From Heterocephalus glaber (lineage: Eukaryota; Chordata; Mammalia; Rodentia; Bathyergidae), in contig NW_004624801.1 in the NCBI RefSeq assembly GCF_000247695.1, forward strand, positions 7,090,046-7,154,045: 64,000 nucleotides of DNA, written 5' to 3'. Every line of letters starts with the position of its first letter. Positions within the stretch are counted from its first letter, which is position 1. A program made the position numbers and the translations under genes. Below the pieces are notes generated by a model. The model made no database searches. It was not told where the DNA came from and saw nothing but the letters and a program-made list of their open reading frames with translations. This document shows positions 23,336 to 34,002 of the stretch, piece by piece.

Positions 23336-23996
23336 TGGGTGGGGGACGAGAGGGCTCCGCGCAGGCACCTCTGCGTGTTGAATTCCAGCAACTTCTGCGG
23401 GCCAGCTGTTCAGAGCTCAGCCAGAAGGTGGAGGGAGGGTTTCCAGGGAGCAAGAGGATGGGATGAATGTGGGATTCATTACTGGGATTTGGCAAAGCCA
23501 CGGGCCTTAGCCTTCCTTTCTCCCCTGAGATGGGACAGGGGTGGAGTCCTGGAGCCCGGGCAGCTTGGGCTGGAGCCAGCAGGGGCCTGGGGTGGGGGTG
23601 CAGTGGGGGGGTCAGGCCAGGGCCTCCCTCCCCCCAGCTCAAGTGGGGGATGGGGCTCCACTTCCCCTTTGGCTTTTGCCTGCAGCTCTCCTTTCCTCTC
23701 CTTCCCCAACCTTGGACTGAAATCTACAGTTCTCCTCCGCCCCCTCGTCCCTGCTGCAGAACCGCCCTGGTCTTGGTGGTCCCTGCCACCCACGACCTCC
23801 TGCTTGGCTGCACTGGGCAGCTGATGGAGGCTGGGGCAGAGGTGGGCAAAAAAACTGCTCCCGGACCAGCAGCCCCAGTCATGCGTGTGGATGAAAGGCA
23901 CTGACACCCCCTCAGGAAGAGCCGACTGCCTGTCCTTTGATGACACATCCGAGGAGTGCAGGTGCCATTATTTGGTATCGAGAATGTCCTCAAGCA

Positions 23997-24173
23997 CCCA
24001 GGTGTAATCTCGGCACTCTGGGAAGCTGAGGCAGGAAGATTGCAAATTTGAGCCCAGCCTGGAAAACTTAGCAACTTAGTGAGACCCTGTCTCAAAATAA
24101 AATTTTAAAAAACAGGCGGAGAATATAGTTCAGTGCCAAGGCCCCGGTTAATTCATAGTACTGAAGAAAAAAG
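23997..24173 (+). repeat. B1-dID dimeric SINE, 5' truncated
   Basis: It starts inside B1 (aggtgtaatctcggcactct), reaches gagaccctgtctcaaaataa, then the dID part ggcggagaatatagttcagt and an A-rich end. Confidence 0.82.
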
Positions 24174-24294
24174 GTTCCCAAGCATTTCTTCGGCAGAGAT
24201 GTCAGCAGGTTTTGGAAGTCTTGTTTGGGGCCTGGGAGTGAGCAGAGGGCGCAGGAGCAGGGCGCCCCGTAAGTCTTGGTCTCACAAAGCTCAT

Positions 24295-24375
24295 GCAGAT
24301 CACCCGGAGGAGACAGGCCCAGCGAGGCGGAGTGACTTCCCCAAGGCCACACAGCCCAGCTCCTCCAGCTGGGCA
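24295..24375 (-). repeat. MIR fragment
   Basis: ggcccagcgaggcggagtga then cttccccaaggccacacagc is the reverse MIR core. Confidence 0.6.
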
Positions 24376-24744
24376 GTGGCCTCGCTTCCTGGAGCTGGTG
24401 CTATGGTCGGGGGAAATGGGCCACTGCCCAGGAATGACCCCAAGGCAGAAGTGGTCGGAAGAGAGAAGGCTGGGAGACAAGGGGGCCCTGTGGTTTGGTT
24501 CCAGGGAGAGAGCACCAACCCTCCTCCTCCAGCTGCACCGATGCCCGGGGACCAGCTAGGGGAGCTGAGGGCTCTGCCTCGGACTGGCCAGCCACCACTC
24601 TGTGGCCCCTGCCTGCCCCATCATCCTTCTCTGTGGTGGCCGGGTTGCTCTGGAATCTTCTTCAGGGCCCTGCCTGAGGTCATCGATGACACGGAGTCCC
24701 TGGCTTGTGCTGGACATGCCCTGAAGGAGGGCCCCAAGATACCT

Positions 24745-24922
24745 GCTTGCAGCGTGGTGTGGGAGGCGAGCTACAGTCCCAGCCCCTTTTAAAATTTTTA
24801 TTTTGAGTCAAGGTCTCACTAAGTCGGTAAATTGCTTAGGCTGGGCCCAGACTTGGGATCGCCCTGCCTCAGCCTTCCAGACTGCTGGGATTACAAGGTG
24901 TGTGCCCCATACCTGGCTTTGT
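24745..24922 (-). repeat. B1-dID dimeric SINE
   Basis: A reverse copy: dID remnant gcgagctacagtcccagccc, a T/A linker, then B1 aaggtctcactaagtcggta to aaggtgtgtgccccatacct. Confidence 0.8.
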
Positions 24923-25419
24923 CTTAGCTTTTGCATCTCCTCCACTAAGATCAGAGCAGGCAGAGCCTGGGTTTGTGAAGCACCACTGTCCCTGCCCGGG
25001 ACCCTCAGAACTGTAGCAGGAAGGTCCGGGGGAAGGAGCGCACAGACGGAAGGTGTTTGAAGCCACCTGGCTCTTGTGTCTACTTGCAAATTGTGATAAA
25101 ATATTCGTGGCGTTTCACGTTGTTAATGTACTTTTTAAAGGGAACTTGCCCAGAAGTTCTTTTGGCTGCACTGTTACTGTTTTCAAGCACAGATCTGTGC
25201 AGCTCGTGGGCAGGGAGCAGTTTCCGCTTATTCCTTTTCTCACTTCCAACTTGGCCTCGGTGGAGGCCGACAGCCAGCCGCTCCCTTCCTCCCTGCTGCC
25301 TGCGCCCACGCCCTCCGCCCCGCCTCGCCAGCCCCAAAGCACGAGGCAGCTGCTGTGTGGGTCCTCCGCCAGGCGGTGCCAGTCTCTTTGAGCGTCATCT
25401 CTGCAGTCTCCCCAAATAT

Positions 25420-25640
25420 CCCTCTCCCCCTTTTGCAGATGAGAAGGCTCCGAGAGTTTAAGAAATTTGCCCAGGGCTGGGGTGTCGCTCAGTGGTAGAG
25501 TACTTGGCTAGCCTGTGCAAGACCCTTACCTCTTTTGCGGGGGGGGGGGGCAGAGATTGAGATTTGCCCAGTCATTTAGCTGCTCCATGCAGGATCTTAC
25601 CTGAGCTCCAGCCTGCTGCCTGGGTGGAAGGGAGGGTTGA
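25420..25640 (-). repeat. MIR fragment split by an ID SINE
   Basis: ttttgcagatgagaaggctc then agtttaagaaatttgcccag is reverse MIR. It resumes after the ID insertion with gatttgcccagtcatttagc. Confidence 0.6.
25475..25550 (+). repeat. ID SINE with G-tract tail and target-site duplication
   Basis: The forward ID body is ggctggggtgtcgctcagtg, then gtagagtacttggctagcct. It ends tcttttgc and G12 at 25539-25550 instead of an A-tail. It is flanked by gaaatttgcccag (25462-25474) and gagatttgcccag (25559-25571), 12 of 13 identical, which is the duplicated target inside a MIR. Confidence 0.8.
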
Positions 25641-26319
25641 GTGGTAGAGCCAGTGACCCTGGGTGGCCCACAGTGGACCAATAGCCCTGCTAGGAGGGTC
25701 TGGCACCGAGCGCCTGGGTCTGTGGAGTGGACGAGGGCAAGGGGATGAGTGTCCGTGCCTCTGATGTCCTTCCAGGCACACAGTCCTGCGATCCAGTTCT
25801 GGGGGAGGGGAGAGAGCCGGGCTGGGCTTATTTGGGCCCAGATCCAACATGCTTTTTTGTTTGCCATGGTAACGGATTGACAAACTGTGTTTGTGCCAAG
25901 GGCAGGGGCCTGTGGGTGCCCCAATTCGAGAAGGGGAGAGGGGGTCTGAGCCTAGCGGAAGTTCCCTGTGGCCTGTGGGCTGCCAGGTGCAAAGCCCTCA
26001 GACCTGAGAGCCGGGACTCTCCGGCCCCTACCCTGGAGGAAACCGCAGGCCCCAGTTGGGTGGCGGCTCCACCAGGTCTGTCCTCATCTGCTCAGAGGCT
26101 TCACGCAGTTTCCAAAGGACTTTTATTTACTTCACGGTCCTCCCCAGAATCCTGCCAGGCAGGCCAGGAATTGTGAGCAGCCACAGAGCAGGTGGCTTCC
26201 TTATCCTCCAATGCCACGCAAGTAAACTGAGTGAGCTCAGGGTGGTTACAACTTCTCTCCTAGGCCATTTATCCACAGATCTCATTGCCTTTTGTACCCC
26301 GGGGCAGGCCAAGACTGCT

Positions 26320-26433
26320 TTTTTTTTGGGAGACAGAGTCTTGCTAAGTCACTAAGTTGCCCAGGCTGGGCTTGAACTTGTTATCCTCTTGCCTCAGCCT
26401 CCCAGCATTACATGCATGCACCACCATGCCCAC
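26320..26433 (-). repeat. B1 SINE
   Basis: A reverse copy with the T9-run, then gagacagagtcttgctaagt to atgcaccaccatgcccacc. No internal duplication is visible. Confidence 0.85.
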
Positions 26434-26639
26434 CTTACTTTTTCAGGTTTTAAAAATAGGCACGATCTCAGACAGAGAACACCAGGTGTGTCTAGCAGGA
26501 GACACCTGCTAGTGCCAGCACCCCCACTCCCACCCCCCTGCTGCTGTCGGCATTTGTGCTGTTATTCCCAGCATGCCTTGGAGTTGGCTGCAGAGCTGCT
26601 GCTCAGGTAGCACGCTCTGTTTTGCATGCCATAAAACTG

Positions 26640-26875
26640 CACAGCTAGCATTGTGTTGGTATGAGCTCCCTTTTGAAACTCCCATTTTATGTCTGTGAGT
26701 GTAACATTCATCGACGGCAGTTCCTGGAGTTCTGGGTTACCCGTTTTCCTTGCTGGGTGATATGCATTGGGTTCGCTCCTTGCTGGACACTGGGATTATT
26801 TTGGGGGTTCTTTTGCCTTTGTAATCAATGCTGCCTTGACAATTCTTTTGCCTCCTGGTAGGAATTTTGATTTAA
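26640..26875 (-). repeat. Probable L1 3'-end fragment (antisense)
   Basis: tggacactgggattattttg and then tgtaatcaatgctgccttga, near acaattcttttgcctcctgg, resemble the diverged antisense L1 end. The upstream half is not clear. Confidence 0.4.
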
Positions 26876-27193
26876 AATAATACTAGATGACCTATGGCTG
26901 TCTAGGTGAGGCCTCCTACCTATGGGGCTGGTGCCCCCACCCCAGCCTGTGCCTGGAGAAGCTGTTTTTATCTGGTGTTTGGCCTGGAGCAAGGGCAGAG
27001 AGGTGATGAACCTGCAGGGCCAATTCAGTGTTTCCCACACTTCGTTCTCTGAGGGACCACATGGGCAGTAGAGAGGAGAGGGGTTCCACAGATAGACATA
27101 TTTGGGAAACAGTTACAGATCCTTATTTAAGGGATTACACCAGGTTTTTTGAAACTCCTATTGTGAGATTTAATGTATCTAGAGTACTGACCT

Positions 27194-27281
27194 ATTTTTT
27201 TTTTTTTTTGGTACCGGGGATCGAACTCTGGATCTTCGATTTTGAAGCAGGCGCCGGAACCACTGAGCTAAATCCCCGGCC
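27194..27281 (-). repeat. ID-like SINE
   Basis: T18-run, then ggtaccggggatcgaactct to gagctaaatccccggccc. A short duplicated target, tgacctat, flanks it (27188-27195 and again at 27284-27291), so the copy is complete and young. Confidence 0.88.
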
Positions 27282-27479
27282 CTATGACCTATCTTTAATT
27301 ATTCAAATGGAGGATTGTAGAGGGTAGCAGTTGTGAAGTTCATTCAACTCTGGAAACCTTTAGGTGGAGATGTTCTGGAGGGTGGGCTGTCCTGCTTTAG
27401 CAAGACTGAGAAAGCGAAGTTGAAATCAGCGGCCTAGGTGGGGAAGGTTAGGCTGTTCAGTGCAGAGGGGAATGTTTGT

Positions 27480-27670
27480 GTGCACACTGGGGGAGAAAAC
27501 CTTTGCCCCTAACCTCTTAGGTTTGGTACTTGTGGGCCTGTGAACTAATCAGAAATAAAGAAGGCAGATGAACAGGAGAAGAGACACATTTGATCACACA
27601 CACGGAAGATCACAGAAAAATGACTCAAGGGGAGCTGGAATTTGGGGGTCTGTATCCTCTTCCAGGAGGA
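27480..27670. repeat. Possible old LTR-like remnant
   Basis: The phrases gaactaatcagaaataaaga and gaacaggagaagagacacat look like old repetitive sequence, but I cannot assign a family. It has no coding frame. Confidence 0.2.
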
Positions 27671-27706
27671 AGGGAAGGGGGAGGAAGAAGAGGAGGAGGA
27701 GGAGGG
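27667..27706 (+). repeat. Purine-rich (GGA)n tract
   Basis: About 40 bases of gaagggaagggggaggaaga and (agg)n. Confidence 0.85.
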
Positions 27707-28025
27707 CTGCAGGAACACAGATGATTCTTTAGAAAGATCAGTGGGCCCTGAGGAGCCATGGGAGATGAAACGTGTCTGACGGTGCCTGGTGGGTGTAGAG
27801 GGGACACTGCGCAGCTCCCAGGTGCTCTGGGGTGGGAGTTCGTGACAGCTGAGGTCCTTCGGGTGCAGCGGGCTCTGCAGATGAGAGACCCTTGGCTCTC
27901 ATGCTTCTGCCCACAATAATTGCTTTGCCACAGTGGCACGTTCTGAACCCGTTACCTTCCAAGGTGGTGAAGAGTCCCAGCCAGGTGGGGGCAGTGTGGA
28001 GACTAAATAAAAACCCTCAGTACTG

Positions 28026-28100
28026 GGCCAGGCTGGCGCTCGGTGGTAGAGCACTTGCCTAGCATGTGCAAGGCCTTGGGTTTCATCCTTGGCACCGCAC
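28026..28100 (+). repeat. ID SINE
   Basis: gggccaggctggcgctcggt followed by ggtagagcacttgcctagca and gtgcaaggcc is a forward ID body with the classic ID central box. Confidence 0.82.
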
Positions 28101-28209
28101 AAACCGCACGTATCTGCCACTGAGTTGGCCAGGGCCCCTGGCTGCAGTCTGCGCCCTCTCCCATGTTCCCACCCAGCTCTCCCATTTCAGCATGATCCTG
28201 GCGCAGTTC

Positions 28210-28210
<1 letters not shown>

Positions 28211-28249
<39 letters not shown>
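28211..28249 (+). repeat. (GT)19 microsatellite
   Basis: The longest perfect dinucleotide run in the window. Confidence 0.95.
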
Positions 28250-28518
28250 TGTGTACTGAAGAACTGTCACCTTCACCAAATCTATTTCTAGAAGCCAAAC
28301 AAATATCCCACCCTTTCTGCTTGCCACCTCTGCACCCTGGGTCTGGGAGCTTCCGCTCCTCTCTGAACACCAAACTGTGGATTACTGAAAATCCTACATC
28401 AGTTTGCACAGGGATTGTTTTTGTCCTGGGCTTCAGTGTGAGAAGGCGAGGGAGGCGCTGTCCCTCCCTCTCCACTGTCCGGAAGCCACCAGGATGTGGC
28501 CTGTCTTTGTCGTTGAAA

Positions 28519-28534
28519 TCAAGGGGGCGCTGAG
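28519..28534 (+). promoter_or_regulatory. CTCF-like site
   Basis: tcaagggggcgctgag matches the agggggcgct core of the CTCF motif on the plus strand. The 5' CCA part is poor. Confidence 0.3.
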
Positions 28535-28588
28535 CATTTTGTGATGGGTGTTTGCCTCTGGCTGAGGAGTTGCTGATGGGAGATGGAG

Positions 28589-28613
28589 TGGGCTGGGGCT
28601 GGGGCTGGGGTGG
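28589..28613 (+). repeat. (GGGGCT)n run, G-quadruplex-capable
   Basis: Four or more G3-4 runs are spaced by CT over 25 bases, which satisfies the usual quadruplex pattern. Confidence 0.7.
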
Positions 28614-30334
28614 AAGGCAGGGTGCTGGGTCCTCCACCCCTGGACTACACGGTGCTAGTAACAGAGCTGACTGCAGACAGCGCAGTCACACTTAAGGTGA
28701 CGCTGGCATCACACAATTTAGAAGACACACTGTTGAGGTAGTGATAGCTTTTCAAGAGGAAATGAAAAAGGTAGCTGGAGGGGAAGCCGCTTGCTGATGG
28801 TGGGGTGACATGGTGGTGGGTGAGCACTTCTTAGAAAGGAAGAAATGGGGCTGTGTCCTTCCCATCTGAGATAGTGGCAAGTTCCTCCAGCACCAGTGAC
28901 TCTGGGGGGAGTGGTCTCCTGTGATGGAGACCTAGGGTGGGCTTCCTGGAGGGGGTGACGTCTGCTGGCGTGAATTGTGGGTTTGGGGGACTATGGGGCC
29001 TCCTGGCTGAAAGATTCAGGGCCCTTTGAACAGAGGGGTAGCTGAGGTTGAATGTGGGTTGGCCAGGTGGGAAGGGTCAGGAAGGAGGAGACAGGAAGTG
29101 GGCACAGAGAGAGGGCAGATGCTGCCCTCCTGGGGAGTGGGCTAGGCCACCACCAATCTTACAGGCAGGGGATGACTTGAAGCTCTGGGAAGAAGCAACG
29201 CCAGGATCAGGCCAGCTGGGATGCTGGGTAGAGTTGACAGGGGAAGGGAGGGGCTGGGTGTGGCCTCTTGCTAGTTAGCAAAAGATGGGGCTGAGCTAGG
29301 AATGGGCGTGGAAGGACATCAGCCAAAGAGACCCAGTCGAGGGTGGGGAGACCCCCAAGGAGCTGCCGAGTCCCTGCACTGAGGAAGCAGGGAGGAGAGG
29401 GGTATGACGGGGGAGGCTGGGCACCCTTCCAGAATGGGGGTTCCTGCCAGTGCTGCCCTGGGGCTCAGAGGGTAGAGCCAGGGGTCTCCCCAGAGCCATC
29501 TGGATGTGAAGAGAAGGAGCTGGAAGAAAGTAAGATGCCAACCAAAGGTGACAAAGCAACCAGTCCAAGGCAAGCCACAGCTCTGTCACCAAGAGAAGCC
29601 CCTACTCCCCTCCAAGCGCGGCTTCTATCCAGGACACTTGGGGACTCCCAGCTGCCCACCCAGGGATGCACAGCCTTTTGGGGGCTCCCAGTAGCTTTTG
29701 GAGGTGCAGGAGGCACACGAGTGACTCCCGGGCATGCATGGCTGTAGATGCCACAGATCCACATGCACAGCCCTTCCTGTCCCCCAGAACAGGAACCAGG
29801 CGGGTGTTGCCTGGGGCATGGAGGGGAGTTGGCAGGAGGTGAGCTTTGGGCCCATGGCCACTGAGGACAGGGTCGAGGTGGGTGTGCACATGTGTGTGTG
29901 GGGGGCGGGGACGGGAAACCACATCCCTCCCTCCTTTCTGCTGATGGTGCTGTATGCATTGGCACGTGGGTGTCCCACACTTCCTGCAGGTGTCAGCGTT
30001 GAGGGCTCAGCAGGAGGCGGAAGCCATGATTGTCCTCTGGGGTCTCCCAGAATAGGACCCTGGTAGTGGGCTCTGGAAGGACAGGGTGCTGCTCCCAGGC
30101 AGGGGAACACGTAGCATGGACCCTGAGGGAACCTGTCACCTGCTGCACACTGATCTGGTGCCCAGCAGAAGGAGGTATGGGGGGGTCCTTAGTGTTGGTG
30201 GATGTGGCTCAGGCTCAGTATCCCAAGAGCAATGAGCTTGGGAGATCCGACTCAGACCCGATGGGGGCTGGAAGGGGTCCCAGTCCCCAGCTTTGGCTAC
30301 CAGACATTAAACAGTGTACCTGCCAGCTTGGCCC

Positions 30335-30612
30335 TCGTGTTCGCTTCCTGTTTCTGCTGCAGTGAATCAGCAGGAACAGTGGCTCAAAGCAACAGAAGTT
30401 TATTCTCTTACAGTTCTGAAGGTCTGGGCTCCTCAGTCCTGCCGGACTAACATCAGGCTGCAGGCAGGGCCAGTTCTTGGCTCTTCCAGAACCTGATGTC
30501 TGCTACATTCCTTGGCTTGTGGCCACAACACTCCTATCTCTGCCTCCATCATCTAGTGGCCACTAGCCTTCTCTGGCCCAGCCTCCCTCTGCCTCCCTGT
30601 CATCAGGACACA
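30335..30612 (-). repeat. Old LTR fragment, MLT1-like MaLR (antisense)
   Basis: The run tttctgctgcagtgaatcag, caacagaagtttattctctt, acagttctgaaggtctgggc and ggctgcaggcagggccagtt follows the antisense MLT1-type LTR closely. It is the best of the four copies in this window. It is abutted by a B1 insertion. Confidence 0.65.
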
Positions 30613-30627
30613 TTGAACTCTTTCTTT

Positions 30628-30747
30628 CGTGTTTTTGCTTTGTTTGTTCTTTGAGACAGGGTCTCGCCATGCAGTTCAGGTTGGCCTTGAACTCCTGCCT
30701 CAGCCTCCCGAGTGCTGGGATTACAGTCGCTTACCACCATGCCCAGC
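30628..30747 (-). repeat. B1 SINE with 14-bp target-site duplication
   Basis: A reverse B1 (gagacagggtctcgccatgc to cttaccaccatgcccagc) without the internal duplication. The perfect repeats tgaactctttcttt at 30614-30627 and 30748-30761 bound the insertion. Confidence 0.9.
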
Positions 30748-30761
30748 TGAACTCTTTCTTT

Positions 30762-30965
30762 TGAATGCGTCTTTTGGTATGAAATACACAGACCGTATCC
30801 CATGCCGTCAGTGCAGGGTACCCAGTGACGTGCATCCGGAGCCTCTCCTCACCCTAAACGGAAACCCAGGTCCATTAAGCAGCTCTCCCATCCGGTCCCC
30901 AGTCTGGGCAGCCACCAGTCTGCTTTCTGTCTCTATGAATTCTTTTCTTTTAAGTGCGATTTTAA
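30762..30965 (-). repeat. L1 3'-end fragment (antisense)
   Basis: tatgaaatacacagaccgta, tccattaagcagctctccca, gtctgctttctgtctctatg and aattc is the antisense L1 3' end. Confidence 0.7.
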
Positions 30966-31227
30966 GTGACTTTAAGATAAATAACACAAGCATGATGAGT
31001 AAGCTGCTGGAAGGCTATACATACAGCAGAAGCCAGTGTGTGGATGCCTCAGCCTCTGAAAGGGCAGGGGTCGAGGTAGCCTGGGTGTCGTCACCCTCTC
31101 CTCCTTTCTTGGAGTGAGCTGGTTAGTAAGACAGGATGGCCAGGAAAAAGATGGTCAGCAGTCACAGGAGTTGGTGTCCTTGCATGCTGTGAATAATGCC
31201 TGGCCATAGGTCTAGCAGTTTAATTTC

Positions 31228-31373
31228 TATTTTTTTTTGAGACAAGGTGTCACTATATAGTTCAGGCTGCCTTGGACTCACTATGGAGCCCAGGCTGGCC
31301 TTGCACTCTTGGTGATCCTCCTGCCTCAGCCTCCCTAGTGCTGAGATTACAGGCTTGTGCCACCATGCCTGGC
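31228..31373 (-). repeat. B1 SINE with internal duplication
   Basis: A reverse copy with T8. The caggctg-ccttgga unit appears twice in a row (31263-31276 and around 31292-31305), which is the internal tandem duplication of standard B1. This distinguishes it from the B1 part of the dimers in the same window. Confidence 0.82.
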
Positions 31374-31401
31374 TTTAATTTATTAAGAGGCTATGAGAAA
31401 T

Positions 31402-31570
31402 GCATACGCCTGTAATCCCAGCACCCTGGGAAGTTGAGGCAGAAGGATTGCAAGTTTGAGGGCAGCCTGGGCAAGCTAGCCTCTGCCTCAAAATAAAAAG
31501 TAAAAAGACCTGGGGATGTAGCTCAGTGTGGAGCGTCTGAGTTCAGGGTCCCTGCCTAGTACGAGGGGGG
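31402..31570 (+). repeat. B1-dID dimeric SINE
   Basis: gcctgtaatcccagcaccct to ctctgcctcaaaataaaaag is the B1 part. ctggggatgtagctcagtgt onward is the dID part. Confidence 0.83.
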
Positions 31571-33153
31571 ATAGAGACAGAGAGGCTGTGCTCCTTCAGA
31601 CACTGAAATCGGGAAGAAATGTCCCCGGGCAGAGCACACCGGTGTTGGCATCAGTGGCCTCATGATGCCTTACAGTAGATGCCTCTGTGTATTTGTTTCA
31701 CTGAGCCGTGTCCTGAGTTTGGCTCCTGGACATGGAACTAGGTGTGACCTGGAGCATCCGAATCAGTGGCTCTCCAGGGACCCAGACAGTTCTGGGACTA
31801 AATGGGCCTGCCCAGAGCCTGACTGTCCCCTGCAGCCGTGCTGGCCGTTTGTGGCTGTTGAGCATGGAAATGTGGCTGCTTCAAACTGAGTGGTGCCAGA
31901 AGGGTAAAGTTTGAGCATCTTTGTGTCTGTGGAAAGGAAAAGGAATGTGAAATGCGTCCGTGGTTCTTATGTTGATTGCATGTTAAATTGGTACTATTTT
32001 GCTCCTTTGGTTAAGTAAAATATAAAATTTTACAAATAGGTTTCCCCTCGCGTGTCCTGGAGACCCTCACTTGCAGGGAGAGTGAGCTAAAAAAAAAGGG
32101 GAGCTTGAGCATGAGGCTGCCTCTGCCGAGTAAGGCACCCCCAGGAGAAGGATGGGAGCAGAGTGGGCTTGGAGAGCCTGCAGTTGCTGGATTGGGCATG
32201 GTACCCGCCAAGGAGTGGCTTGTGGAGACAGAAAGCTGGGAGACAAAAAGAGGCCAGAGTCCAAGAGCAGCAGGTTCAGAGGGGAGCCCCAAGGAGGGAG
32301 GGGACCAGCAGGGCAGGGAGTTGAGCTGGGACACCAGCTGAGATGGGAGTCCCTTCTGTCATCCCTTTTTGTGGGTTCTTGGCACAGCTGCCTGCCAGGC
32401 CTGATGACAAGGGTAGGAAGTGGGCAGTGGAAGGACAGGCTCCGGGGGTCACTTTCTTGGAGGAGAGGGAAGCCAGCCTCTTGAGGGGCTGCTGTTTCTG
32501 GTCTGGATGTGCATGTTCCTTTAGTTTCTGGTGACTGGAGTTGGTGGGGGGCCCATTTCACAGATGGGAAAGGTTAGATTCCAAAACTGAAGAGCGCCTG
32601 GAAGGGGCCTTGAATTCTGGGGTTTGGCTGGTGGGTGGGTGCTGGGGCCCTGACCTCCAGACGATTGAGGGAAGCCCTGGGGGGGACTGGGGGTGGTGTG
32701 GCCTTGGAGGCTAGGCAGGAGGGTGGATGTTGCTTGAGGAATCAGACTGGGGCCCTGAGGCCCCTTCTCTGAAGTCCTCAAAGGCTCCTTTCCACTTGAC
32801 CTCCATGCTCCCAGCTCCAACTAAACCTCCCTAAGCAGCCCCGCTCCCAGCACAGCTAGTGTGGGAGCTGGCCTGGGGCCACCTCGGCTGAGCCTGAGCC
32901 TGGGAGTGACTCACTCGGGTCAGAGGCCAGGGCACCGGGATAGGTCTGGCAGATCCCAGCGCCCAGGGCCCAGCCCCAGCAGGGTCTGCTCCTACTCCAG
33001 GGACCCCCTTACCCACCCAGCTGGGGCGCAGGGAGTGGGGAGAGGAGGAGACTCCCTGACTCACTGCCCAGACCCTGAGAAGCCAAGGGGAGAAGCGGGA
33101 GCCAGATGAGAATCTTAGTCCAGAGGCTTTTAGAACAGAGCTCAAGGTGAGCG

Positions 33154-33173
33154 CCCCCCCCCCCCCCCCCCCC
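33154..33173 (+). repeat. Poly-C (C20) tract
   Basis: Twenty uninterrupted cytosines lie between a donor-like caaggtgagcg and an acceptor-like cccag. A sequencing or assembly length error is possible here. Confidence 0.9.
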
Positions 33174-33239
33174 AGCTCCTGCCCTTCCTCTCGGGCTCCT
33201 TCCTTCTGCTGTGTGCACCGGGCTGTGGGTCTGGAGGAC

Positions 33240-33960
33240 ATCAGAGCCTTGGGGGTGGCTGGCGCTCTGCGGAGCATGTGGGTGGAGCGGACAGCGCCGC
33301 TGGGCGGAGGGGCGCCGCTGGGGATGGCACGCACTCTGGCAAGTGCTGGCCACAGGCCGCCTGCCCCGAGGTCCGGCAGTGGCTCCCCATAGATCTTCCC
33401 TAGGGACCGAGTGAGTCTCTTTCATGTTGGGGCGCCTGGGGGCGGCTCCTTGGCGTCTCGTTTGTCAAGAAGGCCCCCATGTGCCTGCAGCCCGCGTCCC
33501 TCTCCCCGCCTCCTGCACCCCTCGCCCTGCCCCCTGCAGCAGCAGCTCCCGACAAGCCTCCCTCGCCAGGCAGGCCGCCGTCTCGGGCCCTCCTACCTCT
33601 GCCCTGCGCTCTGGGAGGCTCCTTGTTCCGCGGCCACAAAGCCCCTTTGATCCTCTGCTGGGCTCCGAGCCATGTGACCCGGTGGGCGGGCCGCGGTTCT
33701 CCGGCGTCCAGCGCAGCCCGACTTTCAGCTGCTGGGTGAGTCCTTGCTCTTTGTTCTCCCAGCCGCGCACCGCTTGTTCTGCGGGCCTTCAGGTGGCGCG
33801 GCCACCGGGGGGCCTCTAATGGTCGTGGTGCTGGGGCTGAGAGCCGCGCCACCCCCGCCCCGGACCTTGAGCCCGCAGGACCGCCTGGGTCCTGGGAGAG
33901 GGCCGGCAGGAGCTCGATCTCCACGCGGGGACCAGATTTTCCGTCGCGAAATAGAAGAAA
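33240..33960 (+). promoter_or_regulatory. SEPTIN9: CpG island, candidate alternative promoter
   Basis: CpG dinucleotides are dense from about 33240 (gcgccgctgggcgg) to 33960 (gtcgcgaaat), while the surrounding intron is GC-rich but CpG-poor. This is the strongest CpG island in the window. It includes GC boxes (gggcgg/ccgccc-type at 33690-33697 and elsewhere) and a strong donor, tgg|gtgagtcc, at 33736. A TATA-like tataaata lies just beyond at 33990-33997. Short SEPT9 isoforms in human use separate 5' exons in this intron, so an unmethylated promoter here is plausible. Edges are by eye. Confidence 0.6.
33600..33735 (+). other. SEPTIN9: Candidate non-coding first exon in the CpG island
   Basis: The block ends at gctgctgg, followed by gtgagtcc, a near-consensus donor. 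If spliced to 56172 it would be 5' UTR for the short isoform starting at 56204. It contains an ATG at 33671 followed directly by TGA, a minimal start-stop upstream ORF that would damp translation of the main frame. The 5' end is unknown and 33600 is only a marker. No sequence feature proves transcription. Confidence 0.3.
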
Positions 33961-33984
33961 AGGGCTTTGTGTGGTCACAGCTCT

Positions 33985-34002
33985 TGCTTTATAAATATTT
34001 GG
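33985..34002 (+). promoter_or_regulatory. TATA-like box beside the CpG island
   Basis: tgctttataaatatttggcc contains a consensus TATAAATA (33990-33997) directly 3' of the CpG-dense block. A start near 34020 is possible. There is no evidence of use. Confidence 0.3.
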
